A stretch of DNA of 64,000 nucleotides from positions 35,942,826 through 36,006,825 of the forward strand of contig JAJEKV010000001.1 of the NCBI GenBank assembly GCA_021234155.1, written 5' to 3'. The stretch is from Isoetes taiwanensis (taxonomy: Eukaryota > Streptophyta > Lycopodiopsida > Isoetales > Isoetaceae). How positions within the stretch are numbered: the stretch's first letter is position 1; each line of letters begins with the position of its first letter. The notes under the pieces are model-generated. The model was not told where the DNA came from. It was given only the letters and a program-made list of their open reading frames with translations, and did not search any database. Shown here piece after piece: positions 1-15,589 of this stretch. Both the position numbers and the translations under genes were made by a program.

Positions 1-1670
1 TGATCAAGTTGTCAAAAATGAAACATTAAGAGGACAAAATAGCATCACACCATATCTCCTATCTTCCAAGTTTGAAGTTTAAAACCAAAGTTGTTATTAT
101 GGTGGATCCTTATAAAAAGATCGGCTGCTAGGAACTCAAACATTTGAAAGGGCAAGAAGAATTCAAAGTATCTATTATTCTAATGAAATTTGTCGTTGTA
201 TTTATTTGTGGTTCCAACATCAATCTATTTGTGGTTTTTTTCATCCATCTACACAGATGTTGAATTGATGATCAAAACTTAAAGGTTGATTTTAATCACC
301 AAGCGAGGCATAAGATGAGGCAGTTAATGGCGGGTGGGCAATGTTTGGTCTAACTAGCCATTATTATAGAAGGCGTGGGAAGGATATAGTATCTGAAGTA
401 ACACGCATGTAGTTGAAAGACTGAGTGTTTTCATTACCGGAAAGAATGTGCATGCATATTCTCTAGAATGGCTTTTATATGCTCCGCTGATCATCATGAT
501 TTTCTTGCGCATCAATATTTTATCAGGCTTTCTACCTGAAAACTTCTTTGATATTTTTAGTTGGTTTAATAGCTTTCTTCCACAATATTGGTTAACGTCC
601 ATATTCATTTATTTATTAAGTCTGGTCTATTGACAATTTTGCTTTTGGAAAGGATAGGTACATAGCAAATCATAGATAAAATATTTTGTCTTGCAACATG
701 TTATCTACATGCTTTCGAACAATGCCCTTTGCCATACAACTATGTGCAACATGTGAAAATTTTCAAATTGTATGGTATTTCTTTTTGCCTTAGAGGATCT
801 AAAATTCTTAATAGATACAAATCTTCTATTGTATCTATGTGTGGCAAAGTTCTAGACGCTTCACAAAATTTTCTATTTAAAAAAATATTTTTCGATTCAC
901 TTGAAATATCGTAGGATATACGGCCGATAAAGAAAAAGGCGTATAAGGATTTATCCTATTCACTTTTATAAAAGTAGGGTTTTTTTTATATTCTGCCAGG
1001 AATAAAATTCAAAATTTTCTACTCCTTCCTCTACTACGAAATGAATTGTGAAAGTTTTAAATTGTTTGAAACCTAAATTCAATCGAACTGAGAATAGATC
1101 CAATCGATCCTTTGCGCCGATGGAGTCAAGCGGGACACAGAGCTGGATTTGGCTGATGCTGCCTAAACTAGATACAAAATTCATGTCCAGGAAGGCACTG
1201 GACATTATACAACTTCAGATCAGCCAGCCGATTCACATGTATGTTCTCTATCTACTTCCTACTGCTTAAACCAACCACGATTTATCCAACCAATCCATTT
1301 TTCCATTCTTTGTTAATCTTTTGTTTCTGAGATTTAAAGAAAATTTTCCGAACCAAGATTTTATTGCTGGGATATCATTAAAATCTGCAAGTGCCTAAGG
1401 CTAGAAGGAAATTTTCCTATTCATTTCAAATACTTTGCCATACATTCTGTACCTTTGCATAAAGTCGATACTGCTATTTCTGAAGAAACAAAACTTATAT
1501 GACCAACAACCTCTTTCACCAAACACATTTAAGAGTGTGAAAATCTTCCATGGCCAATAACCTCTTCCATCAAAACATTTTTAGGGCATGAAAGAATCTT
1601 AAAAATACCCAGAGAAACTTGGAAAAATATCTTCCGCTCTGGCATTTTTTAAGATCGTTTTTGTCTTAAA
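1..1670. other. Intergenic, AT-rich, no gene seen
   Basis: No reading frame here resembles a known protein, and the short open frames lack neighbouring splice sites or coding-like composition. No tRNA, rRNA or clear repeat was recognised. Confidence 0.5.
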
Positions 1671-1805
1671 TACTAGGTAATTGATCGACAACGAGGTTTT
1701 TCCCCTGTAAAACCACGAGGTGGCCGACGAGTGACAGCAGCCACGAGTCACCACCGAGTGGTTTTGCAAGGCATACAACCCCATTGCCCCTCAATCACCA
1801 AGCGT
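1671..1805. mobile_element. Foldback MITE, copy 1
   Basis: A short element of about 135 bp with imperfect terminal inverted repeats: the left end reads tactaggtaattga and the right end, reversed, reads tacgcttggtgattga. The interior is also self-complementary, since gtaaaaccacgaggtgg pairs with the later ccaccgagtggtttt, so the whole unit can fold into a hairpin. A second copy lies at 3183-3321. It has no coding capacity and would depend on a transposase supplied elsewhere. The superfamily is not settled because the target duplication is unclear. Confidence 0.65.
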
Positions 1806-1867
1806 AATGTATAATTGGAGTGCAATCACTTTGAATGGAGATCTTACAACTAGCATTTTACATAAAA

Positions 1868-1927
1868 TCTCATTCCATATTATAATTTCCATATAATTAT
1901 GGAGTAATTGCACTCAACCATGCATTA
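1868..1927. repeat. Sequence shared with the DNA beside MITE copy 2
   Basis: The stretch from cattccatattataattt through gagtaattgcac to caaccatgcatta recurs almost unchanged at 3323-3376, in both cases to the right of the MITE. The mobile or duplicated unit is therefore longer than the hairpin. Copy 1 has about 60 extra bases between hairpin and shared tail. Confidence 0.55.
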
Positions 1928-2935
1928 TTATAAGTAAAAAGGAAAACTAGCGGAAATGCAGGCTAGGATGAAGGATAGGGTGGGGATAGAGAAGTGACAT
2001 TCATGAAGCTTATTTTAACAATGATCTAATGGAGTTTGATGGTCTGCTTTTGCTATTGTTTGTATGATGAAATGTTAGCTATATGGGCTTTATGCAAGTG
2101 TCATTTGATCATGAGAGAAAGCATAATGAATGTATGCTTAAATGTACGAAGCTTACGTTTGACTTAGTTACTTTGGTATTAGTAGAGATTATGATGATTT
2201 TGCTAGTGAGTGTAAAGCTATATGCAGTTTTTCTAGTTGTTGGACGTATTTCGTACTGTTTCCTGTGCTTGTGAAATTGCAATGGTTAAGAAGGGGTTTG
2301 AAGTCACTTAGATCTTGATATGAATTTAAATCCCATTTAAATAACCTTAAGCCTTAAAAATTAAGATTTGAATGTGCAACAAAAGGGCCTTGGAAGTAAG
2401 TAGGTTTATACGAAAAGGAAGTAAGCCTATACTGTACAAGGGAAGGCCTTAGCAAGCTAAACATTTTAGATGCAAACGAACCAGTTCATCCTATAAGAAC
2501 CCTTATATATATACTCACTCTCCCGTGGACGTAAAAAACCCATATATTTATCTACTTTCCCAAATTAACAATAGCACACCTCAAATTTTATGCTTGACTT
2601 ATTCCGTTGGCATTTGAAATACAAGTTTATATACCAACAATCATATCCCAAGAACTCAGTCTAGATGAGGATCCACCAAACCAAGTGTAAAGGTTACGTT
2701 GTCAGATAGATGTTAACTAAATATTGTGAGTTGCCATTGCATTTACGTTATTCATGTTGGTTTTGTTTTATTTGTCACGTGGTAAATACAAATAAAAATC
2801 TGTTTGACAAAAGAAAAAGACATGTTAAACGCAATACTCAAAGCAATTGTTACAGTCAAATCTTTCAAAGTCTCAAACGTTGAAAGGCAACACTTCCATA
2901 GTCTTCATTACCTTTACAACCTTAAAATACTGATT
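1928..2935. other. Intergenic, no gene seen
   Basis: AT-rich DNA with scattered stop codons in all frames and no recognised family. Confidence 0.45.
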
Positions 2936-2977
2936 GTCATACCATACTTATTATTAATAAAATATCTTGCCTTCAAA

Positions 2978-3015
<38 letters not shown>
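2936..3015 (+). mobile_element. Retroposon 3' tail with long poly-A
   Basis: An AATAAAA-type signal (taataaaatatc) is followed by cttgccttcaaac and then roughly 35 consecutive A residues. The same ending, cttaccttcaaaa, is found at the end of the LINE at 60.5 kb. This supports a 5'-truncated LINE-type insertion on the plus strand. No coding sequence is recognisable upstream. Confidence 0.5.
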
Positions 3016-3018
<3 letters not shown>

Positions 3019-3182
3019 TCAGTGACATATAGAGAAAAAGTAGAGAACTATAATTTTTAACTGACAAGAAACAAGGCGCATTAAAACTTATCTTGTGGTT
3101 ATATAAGATGATAGAAAAGAACGATTCTATATTTACATAGCATCATCGGCTTATATTTTTCAGCCAGATTGCAAATAAATTA

Positions 3183-3376
3183 ATACTAGGTAATTGATAG
3201 GCAGCGGGGTTTTATGCCCTGTAAAACCACAAGGTGGCCGATGAGTGGTGGCAGCTAGGAGTTGCCACCGAGTGGTTTTACAACGCATATAACCCGCCTC
3301 CCCATCAATTACCAAGTGTCATTCCATGTTATAATTTACATGTAAATATAGAGTAATTGCACGCAACCATGCATTA
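3183..3376. mobile_element. Foldback MITE, copy 2 with shared tail
   Basis: Second copy of the hairpin element at 1671-1805. It starts tactaggtaattga and ends tcaattaccaagtg, with inner arms gtaaaaccacaaggtgg and ccaccgagtggttttac. The shared tail (cattccatgttataattt to caaccatgcatta) follows directly. Many substitutions separate the two copies, so they are not a very recent pair. Confidence 0.65.
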
Positions 3377-4289
3377 CGTTGATCTAATTATGCAATATTT
3401 TCATTGGGCTATGTTTTCCGGGATTTATGCTGAAGACAAGTCATTTAAAAATGACATACACAACTTCACTCTTGCATTGGATAAAAGAACTCTGATATGG
3501 GCCACCCATAAAATAACTCTACCTGATAATGCCAAACATGATCTTAAACTATGTATACATTCTAATAGCTTGTTGAAGTTTTTAGTTGTTTCTAGAAACA
3601 GGAGCCACTATAAAATGAATACTATTCAGCATAGAGTTGAAAGATGCACCATAATAGCAATGGGCACCAAGTTTTATTGCTAGATATATACAAATGCCTT
3701 GCAACATCTACTTTAGCTGAGTAGATAGTAATTGGTTGATTAAGAATTGGCCCCCTTACATGTGGACAACCTTCTTACTCTGATAATGGACCTGCAAATT
3801 CCTTTATTGTTGTTCTGGTTCTCTTTGTTAAATAAGCAATGAGAAATTACCTTTTGTGAAAGCACCAGTCCTTTCTTTTTTGTCTAAATCTATTCAGTGC
3901 AGTTTCTCGTCTTGCAGAACGACCCTGCTGTACATTTATACCATCATTTGTAAAATCCATGTTTACTTGCCATTATAGTCATCACTTTCACTGGTATTGC
4001 TTCCCATGTTACTACAATTTGTGCCATCATAATGACTCTAGAAGTGTTGCAGAGCAGTCTCAAACAATGAAGCTACATCTATAAATTCGTGTGTTGCATC
4101 AACAAAAAAGGAAAGAACAACTATAGCTTAAAGCTAAGTACAAAATGTAAATTCCATGTGCACAGCTGCAAGACGACAATGTGTTAGCAGCTTTGCCATG
4201 GTTATAATCCTATCCTATTAAATTCCACTGTTAAAAGGATTGCTTATATTTATTCTTCCTGTCTTCCCAAAGGTCAAAAATCCCTGTAG
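3377..4289. other. Intergenic, no gene seen
   Basis: A 108-codon open frame (3357-3683, plus) crosses this stretch, but its translation has no recognised domain and begins inside the repeat tail. I treat it as chance. Confidence 0.4.
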
Positions 4290-4491
4290 CAGCCCGACGC
4301 CAAGACACCCATGATTAAGACAGTTGATATTTGAGTCATATTTGAGTGTGTTGTCTTATGCATAGGCTGGTGGTTCTACTCAGTGGATCATGATTATCCT
4401 TTGAGACTTTATTCCCGCCTCTGCATTTGTATTTTGCTTTTGGCTTGGAGTTTCAATAAAGTTTGTCGTTCTTCAAAAAAAAAAAAAAAAA
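4290..4491 (+). mobile_element. 5'-truncated LINE-like 3' end with poly-A
   Basis: The segment ends gtttcaataaagtttgtcg, then ttcttc, then a run of 17 A residues. AATAAA plus a short TTC-A(n) ending is how the large LINE in this window and several plant LINEs finish. No reverse transcriptase remains, so this is the 3' UTR of a truncated insertion or a retroposed transcript end. Confidence 0.5.
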
Positions 4492-6453
4492 GGAACATTA
4501 TCTGCACTAATTTATCTAACTTATATCTGGGCTTTTGTCTGATAAGTAGTGAGGTGTTAAAAAATGCTAACCATGACAATCAAACAAGTGTGCTTTGCAT
4601 TTTCTTATTTCATTTCTGCAAGCAACATATGTATAATTAGATGGTACAACAATAAACAATGCCAAATACCCTTAACCAACATGGCATATATAAGTTCTCG
4701 CTTCTTGCTTATAGGGCATGTTGAGCATGCAATCCAGCAAGGCATCACGCTCTCCTTGACATAAAAAGTTGTACAAGAATGCTCGTCAGCAAAATAGAAA
4801 AAGAATTAGATGTAAGCATCATAACATCGCATAAGCTGATACCAAAGGGCTCAAAAATTATAGCTTACTTCTTAAGTTGGAAATCTCAGAGATTTGTCAT
4901 AAATCTTAACCAGTAATACCAGTAATCAACCAACGCCTTCTTTGACTGCAGCCCGTCCATATTTTGCAAAATTTATCTGTTTGATCAAAAGAGGAATAAG
5001 GATTTTAAAACCAAGAGACCTGAACTACAGATTCACAAGGTTGAACACAAGCATTTCATTAAAAATCTTAGAAAGCACACAGTGCAAGGGAAAAAAATAC
5101 AGATGTAAGGAACAGAGAATACTTCCAAAGAGGAAAACAGGCTGCAATTTTGGCTGCTATAGAGGAGTGCCAAATGCTCAAGATAGTTTTATGGATGAAG
5201 AAATAGACATTGTCCTGAAAGAGCAAAGAGACAGAGGAATAAGAAGATAAAACATGAGGAAACGTTTTCACAGTCTATGTAAATTAATGCTATATACGTG
5301 TCAATAACCCCCCAGACCTAACCCAACCTTCAGCACCAAAATATTGGCCTCTTAGCCCAAATAATTCGTTTCTTTCCAAACCCAGCAAGTCCAGCCTAAC
5401 TTTCACACAAATTTTTTACTACTACTTCAACATGGCTGCAGAAAGAGCAGAGTGAAGATTTCTCCATAGCAGAAAGAAGCATATCAGAGGCTTCTACATA
5501 TCTGGTAAAGACCTGATTGCCAACCATGATGCCTACTATTGTAGCATTGGGTATGTCAAGAAGGATTAGCTCCCCTAATTAGATGCTACACCAAGCCATG
5601 TAAGTTTTCGTTAGAAATTCTAACTAAGAGATCTTCTTAGACCTGCAAAGGCTGACGTTTTTCGTTAGAAATTCTAACTAAGAGATCTTCTTAGACCAGC
5701 AAAAGCTGATGTTACCACAGGCTCTGCATCATGCAACCTCATCTGGTTGATTCCCATAATATCAAGCAGATTAACCAGCTGCTAAGGATTCAAATCGATC
5801 GTTCGAGTTTTAACTATCGGTTACAGAATTGTCTGAGAAATGGTTTAACCATCTGTGCCTTCACCTGAATCCCAAACAACAGAACATGGCCTGGCGGTCA
5901 AAGTTAAATTTTTTAGAGCTTTTCTAATTTTTGTAACCGTTAGATTTAAAAATAACAGATCTCATGGTTAATGTAAGGACACGTCATAAAACTGTGGGCT
6001 ACATGGATAGCCTAGAATTGCAGATATTGTTGCACCTCGGGTTCGGGCTAAACATTTGCTCGAGTTTCCACTGGTTAAAGACAGTGTCCTGGATATTTGA
6101 AAATTATCGAAACATAGAAAAACAAAAATTACAGATTCGCAGAAAAAATATTTAGAATCTTCATAGAAAGTAATTGTCTAGATATGCTACAAATCCAATA
6201 GAACAGTCCACGAATTCAATTGCTCATAACAACATATCCAGATTACAGGATCGTGAATAATATGACTGTTCATGCATGCCTCAAAACAAGACCTTAGTGA
6301 GAAGAAAATGATAATAAATAAGCTGACATTCAGAAGTTAACGATAACGTCTGAGATGCTGGAATTTGGATCTCACAAACTCTTTCCTTGCGTATGGTTGT
6401 ATGACTTTTCCGTAAAGTCATTGCAGGAATAATAGACATACAATATTCTGTCT
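4492..6453. other. Intergenic / downstream of the LACS gene, no gene seen
   Basis: No recognised coding sequence. A short tandem duplication lies at 5605-5712. The last few hundred bases before 6454 should contain the LACS 3' UTR (minus strand), but no clear polyadenylation signal was fixed. Confidence 0.4.
5605..5712. repeat. Tandem duplication, period 54
   Basis: Two adjacent copies start ttttcgttagaaattctaac and run through agagatcttcttagacc to a gc-rich end. They differ at only a few bases near the end of the unit. Confidence 0.8.
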
Positions 6454-10315
<3,862 letters not shown>

Positions 10316-10800
10316 ATTCTAAGCTGGACCAAACAGCAAGCAAAAACATAAAGTTGTAAAAGCTAGAGGATTCTTAATCAAGATGATAAAAAGCCATGCA
10401 ATTAGATGTATCTAACTGCAGTAAAACAAGCGATTCACAAAGTCCTACGATATTCATTTCAATGGAATGCATTGCTATAATGACTACAGCTATGCAGCGC
10501 AGCTTCAAAAAGCAAGCCTAGAAAACAAGGGAAGAAGCAAAAAAAAGCTGAACAAAAAAAATGCCAACATACATGAGATGATTTTAACTGACAAAGTCGA
10601 ACAAGAAGGATTTGTCGACATACCTAATAGATAAAAATGAGAAGATATATCTTACGACCACATTAATAAGAACCTCGGGAATCGATGCTACCGATCGGAA
10701 GTCCACCTACTCGAGCTCCAATAAGCTGGCGCCAGAAAATGAACGAAGAAATGACAAATGACGGGCAACGTGGCCGTATTTTAATCTTCTATTTCCTGCA
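10316..10800 (-). promoter_or_regulatory. LACS upstream region, probable 5' UTR and promoter
   Basis: The ATG is preceded on the minus strand by gcttagaat, which looks like a splice acceptor, so an intron in the 5' UTR is possible. A GC-richer block at about 10690-10770 could be the leader exon. No TATA box was fixed. Confidence 0.3.
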
Positions 10801-10979
10801 AAATTTTTAAAGACTCGTGTCAGTTATGTAGGTGGTGGATCTTAATGGTCTTTATAATTTTGTAGCTGCTTTTTCACAGAAGGTACGTGTTTTTTGCTTG
10901 CCTCATGAAAATCTTGATAAAAAATATTTGTCTTAAAGGCGTACAAGGTATTGCATATGGATGACATTAAAAGCCTTCC

Positions 10980-11352
10980 TTCTTAGTTCTCAATAGGAGA
11001 TAACATCGGGAGATGGCCCAGTTTTTCAAACGTGGAAATGGGTCTAGAAGAGTCACTTGCAAGATATCCATATTGTTATGGCAAATTCTCCATAGAGCGA
11101 GTGATCAGGGTTAATGTTGTTTTGAATGATCCGGGGTTAATGTATTAGTGAGTAAGTTCAATCATCATATTTCACCAAGTTGTTTGGTGAGCAGGCAGGA
11201 GGTGGAGACAATTGAGCACTTTTTCACTCAATGTGCAGAGCTTCATCCAACATGAGACAAGTTTGAGAATAGAATGAATTGAGTTGATTGAATTTGTTTG
11301 TATTTGTGTGAGAGAGGTGTTTGAAACTTCTCTTTCAAAAAAAAAAAAAGGG
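10980..11352 (+). mobile_element. LINE relic: zinc-binding RT tail and poly-A
   Basis: A 5'-truncated non-LTR retrotransposon. The plus strand contains pieces of the zf-RVT domain that ends plant LINE ORF2: the run CKISILLWQILHRA near 11060, then EVETIEHFFTQCAEL near 11200, in broken frames. The 3' part ends ctctttc followed by 13 A residues. Multiple frameshifts and stops separate the pieces. Confidence 0.65.
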
Positions 11353-12200
11353 AGCTTTTGTTAGGCTTATATCCAACATTTTGGAATGAAGAAGAAAAAT
11401 TACTATAAACTTAAGCAAAGGATATCAATTAGAGCTAATTTGGATGAAAAAAAAACCATAAACCCACATAATGTAATGACAAAAGATGTGGCTACAATGT
11501 AACATAGTCATCCCACACGATCACCTTATATAAGACCACGGAAATAAGACCATGGTCATCCCACACGATCACCTTATATAAGACTACAGTCACCTTATAT
11601 AAGACTACGATCACGGTGAAGCAGGAGAAGATGGCGAAGATGGTGAAGCAGGATCTTGTAAAAATTGTATGTTTATTATGGCAAAAAAAAGCACGTGTCA
11701 AAAATCCTTAAAAAAAAGGGTTATCAAGATCGATGGATCCCTTTCGTACATGGAGGAGAGAGACTCTGAAGAATTGCAGAGCCTAAGCCATTCGCCTCAT
11801 CGCAATTTTTTTTGTCATGACACTGTTTGCTTGCTTGGGTGCGAACACATCCTTGATCCTTCTCATATTCCTATCAAATAATTTGAATTTAATGTTGAAT
11901 CATCCATTACTTCAGGGGTTTACGTCATGGTTCAAATTTATGGGAAAGTAGTTGCTTCCTCCCCTCTCTCTGCCAAAATTGATCCATGTGTTAACCTAAT
12001 TTAGTTATTGCATGTATAGTTTAACTCAGTCCTAAATGAGACTGACTAGTCCATGAGACACCTCTATTGATAGTATTAAAGTGTCATGCACTAGAAATAA
12101 TCGTGTATTTTAGGAGAATGGGCAGCTTGTTTGGGTTTTAGGTGTTGTCTCTATTTTTTATTATTTGGATTGTTTAGCAGTGTTGCCTAACCTGAGGTGC
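11353..12200. other. Intergenic with a TATATAAG-bearing tandem repeat
   Basis: No gene recognised. The only ordered feature is the tandem repeat at 11507-11615. Confidence 0.4.
11507..11615. repeat. Degenerate tandem repeat
   Basis: Three copies of a unit whose core is caccttatataagac. The first two also carry gtcatcccacacgatc. Each core contains ttatataag, a TATA-like string, but nothing downstream suggests transcription. Confidence 0.75.
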
Positions 12201-12229
12201 ACGATTTCCTAAAATTCTAGCTATGCCAC

Positions 12230-12520
12230 GTGTATGCCACTGTCCCTCCACGTCATACCTTTTTTTCACCCCCTCTCCCCTGTGCGAAGCCTTCCTCTTT
12301 CCCCCATTTCCCTCTCCGACCAGCCTTTCTCTTTCCCGCATTTCCCTCTCCAACCATAGCTTATAGCACAAGAAGAAGATGCACAGGCAGAAGAGGATGG
12401 CGTTGCTTGTGTGGAATTTGATGGGTTTGGATTGCCTCTTCCACGAAGTTTCTTTGATTAAGTCAGACGATATAGATGCTACTGCAAAAACATGGAGTCA
12501 CATAGATGGTCTTGCATGAG
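12230..12520 (+). other. Pyrimidine-rich leader with a short open frame
   Basis: A strongly C/T-rich tract (12255-12360) of the sort found in plant 5' UTRs precedes an ATG at 12379, which opens 47 codons starting MHRQKRMALLVWNLMGLD. A second frame through the same DNA is rich in E and D (EEDAQAEEDGVACVEF). I recognise neither. This may be a broken first exon. Confidence 0.25.
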
Positions 12521-13390
12521 CAGCACAACCTATTCAAAACTACAAAATGCAAGTGTAATTTTTGGTTCTTTACTATTCCACAAAAGATCAATCCTGAGCA
12601 GGGCAAGCTTCATGATAGTAACATTCATCCTCCAGCTACAGATGCACACCAGGTACGTTGCCTTCCTTAGTGCAAGACATGCATTTAGAGCAAATTTTTA
12701 AGCGATGGAATCATTTGGATCGGTTTATTATAAGCGTATTTAGCTTCTTTCTGATGGGTTGTATTTCCATATCAGCTGCTCGTGCCTCTGAATCCCAGTT
12801 GCGAGATGCTAGATGGATTCCTCTGTCAAGTACAACTTCCCTCTGGTTTGGTATGCGTTGAATTTTCTTTTGGTCATTATGTTCTGAAGCATTTAATTCT
12901 CCATGTTAAATTAATATTCGTATCTCCGCTCCATCTCACGAGCTACTTGTATCTAGGTGAGATAAGCATTATGTTTTAACTTCCTTATAGTATCCAAAAA
13001 TATGCATCTTCTTATTCCAGCTTCAAGCACATGTCTTTCAGATATTCATATGTAAGGATGGGTTTTTGGTTGCCTGTAGATCGTACCATTTTAAAATGGT
13101 TTATAGTGCTTTTTGAGACTTCCAGAATTGTAGGTTTTAGCGACATTGGATAGTATTGAGAGGTTTACCATGACAGAAATCTTTTTTCAGCAGGGAGTAA
13201 TTGTCTTGCATATGCATTAATAACTTCCCAAAACTATTGCAGGAACCATGCAGTTGTATTTTCAATTGCCTTATTCCTGTTCATTATCATTTAAATTGAA
13301 TATCGGAGGCCCATCTCATTATCATAAAATTGAACATTTAAATTTATCTTCTGCCTGGGGATGCAACATTTGTTACAGAGGCAAATTCTA
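12521..13390. other. Intergenic, no gene seen
   Basis: No recognised family. Open frames of 60-70 codons at 12492-12979 overlap in different frames and look like chance. Confidence 0.4.
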
Positions 13391-13586
13391 GAATGGGGCT
13401 CGCATGAAAACAACAAAAACCTCCCATAGATAGGCTTCTCATTCATCTCAGCAGATTTTCTACAATGGTGGATAGTGGGTAGCCGCACACATGCGAACTA
13501 CCCATGAAAAAATAAAGGGAATGTCCAATTATATAATTTGGACCCCATAAAATACAATGCTAATAGATGTTTGGCTTGTGTACCAG

Positions 13587-13664
13587 CCGAAAGCTTATCA
13601 CCGGGATTAAAAAACCCCGCCCTTTCGGGTTTTCGAGGAAAAACCCTAGTGATAAGCCTTCGGC
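13587..13664. repeat. Inverted repeat (hairpin) ending gccgaaagcttatcac
   Basis: Left arm gccgaaagcttatcac and right arm gtgataagccttcggc are reverse complements with one mismatch. Inside, ccgggattaaaaaacccc and the following cgggttttcgagg extend partial pairing. It lies just upstream of the open frame at 13713. Confidence 0.7.
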
Positions 13665-13712
13665 AAGGGGCTTGGACAAAACGTAACGAGAATTCGCTCC
13701 CAAAACCCACGA

Positions 13713-13835
13713 ATGGAGAAGTCGAAGCTGCTGTCGCTCGCCAACATGTACCTGCACATCACCAACACTAGAAAAAATGTGACAAAACAACCTCCCAAAG
13801 TGGAGGGGCTGATCACGCGTGCCACGCGACAATAA
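13713..13835 (+). other. Short GC-rich open frame (40 aa), unknown
   Basis: The frame starts MEKSKLLSLANMYLHITNT and its first 19 codons have a GC-rich, third-position-GC composition unlike the surrounding DNA, after an aaaccctag string typical of plant promoters. It runs into the repeat and stops. It could be a captured first exon. No homologue is recognised. Confidence 0.3.
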
Positions 13836-13887
13836 AACAAAAACCTCTTCAAATAGAGGGGCTGGTCACGCGTGCCAGGCGACAAAT
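13789..13887. repeat. Tandem pair of about 55 bp
   Basis: Two adjacent copies of acctc..gaggggctg followed by tcacgcgtgcca and gcgacaata. Confidence 0.7.
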
Positions 13888-14483
13888 ACATTAAACAAAG
13901 AAGGGAGGGAGGGTGGGTTCAAAGAAAAGAGAATAAGATACTGCTGAGAGAGAAGAGGAAGCGTCGATGAGACGTCGATGAAGAACCTCGCCTAATATAG
14001 CGATCTCCCCACCAAAGAAGGCATGCGTCGCATGCATGCATGCAAGACATGCATGCTCGCCCCATTCTAGAATTTCGATCCGATGGCTCGGATCGATGGG
14101 ATTCTAGAATGGGGCTCGCATGAAAACAACAAAAACCTCCCGAATAGAAGAGAACTTCCTTATCAAATGGGATCGAGGACAAAGGTCAAAGGATTATGGC
14201 TAAAGAAGAGGCAAGCCTGAGAAAGGACATGCCACAGCATGAAAGAAACGCCAAATTGGTCAATCCAAGCAGGAAGAAGCCCCTCCCCTGCATGGTTTTA
14301 AAGAAAAGAGAATAAGTACTGTTGAGAGAGAAGAGGAAGCGCCGATGAGACGTCGATGAAGAACCTCGCCTAATATAGCGATCTCCCAACCAGAGAAGGC
14401 ATGTGCCGCATGCATGCATGCAAGACATGCATGCTCGCCCCATTCTAGAATTTCGATCCGATGGCTCGGATCGATGGGATTAC

Positions 14484-15589
14484 AGAAAAAGCATTTGCCC
14501 TTGATTTGTTATATATAATTGGTAATACATTCTTCCTGCTTTCAATTCTTGGACATGGGCTTAAAAGGGCTTCAGTTAATGTAGATGTCTTAATATCACA
14601 AGAACATGTTTGCTAAATTTGAAATATGCATTTTCTCTGTCTCCTATAGAAGTGTTACATTAACAGAAACCATTGTCCAATGGTAAATTATTTAATCCAG
14701 TGACAATGCAGTGGTCAAATGTTAAAACACTCTCATTTCGTTTGCCATATGTTTTTATTATACTTTATGCATGTTAAGAGATGGAACCTTAGATCATCTC
14801 CTATCTAAATTTGTATTATACAATTTTTTGTCATCAATGTGCTGCCAAAAACTCGGGCAGAGTTAATAAAATAGTGGAAATGGTCACAGTAGAGAACTGA
14901 ACATAATATGTGTTTAGCTGGCTGATTGAATCTATTACAAATGTAAGATCTATAAGTAAAGACTCATTTTTGGTCCATAGTCCAGCTTTATGTGTTATGC
15001 CCTTAGTTACAATCTATGCCATTGTTGGCTAATGACAACTGTAATTGCCAACTTAGCCATGTAGTTTGAGGGAATGTACATGATTACCTTGATAGTGTAA
15101 AATACATTAAAGTGTACCCATTGGTGATTGCTCTCACTAGGACTTTCATGGCCCAAAATACAAAACTATGTTAATTGCAGTGTACTAAAGTTTTGATGCA
15201 TCATTAAAGATTGAATGCTCTTTGAAGGTGTTTGCTATTTTTAAATGATTGCAATTCCTCCTAAGGAATATAAGAACCACCAACTGCAGGTTGGAACCTC
15301 ATAGCTCATCCAACATAGTATTAAGTCCTAGATGCCAGAAAATAACTCTATATGGTTAAAATTTGACTTTTTATCGACAGCCACCCGTTGTATCAATATG
15401 AAGTAGGACTAATACTTCAATTCAATATGCAGATACGTCTTGTCTTGGATGCTGGCCATGGTTTTGGGAGTTTGGCTGCACATTTTTATACAAAATGAAT
15501 CTTGACGATGTCTATTGCACCATATGAACTGCACCATATGTTCAATTATGTCTTGAGTGTGGGCAATTGAATGGCACGAGAAAGGTAAT
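14484..15589. other. Intergenic, no gene seen
   Basis: AT-rich, no recognised coding or repeat sequence. Confidence 0.45.

Larger units (their letters stand above)
13391..14483. repeat. Duplicated block (A-B, then A-B again)
   Basis: Two direct copies of a composite unit. Copy 1 (13391-14108) and copy 2 (14109-14483) both begin gaatggggctcgcatgaaaac. Both end with the same roughly 185-bp segment (13924-14108 and about 14300-14483) containing atgagacgtcgatgaagaac, a TATATAG string, a catgcatgcatgcaagacatgcatgc tract and the palindrome tcgatccgatggctcggatcga. Copy 1 is longer by about 340 bp, which include a hairpin and a short open frame. Confidence 0.8.

Noticed and set aside
2804-3025. 73-codon plus-strand open frame ending in poly-lysine
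   Set aside because: The lysines are the translation of a poly-A tail; it is not a gene.
3357-3683. 108-codon plus-strand open frame
   Set aside because: It starts in the MITE tail, has no recognised domain, and nothing supports expression.
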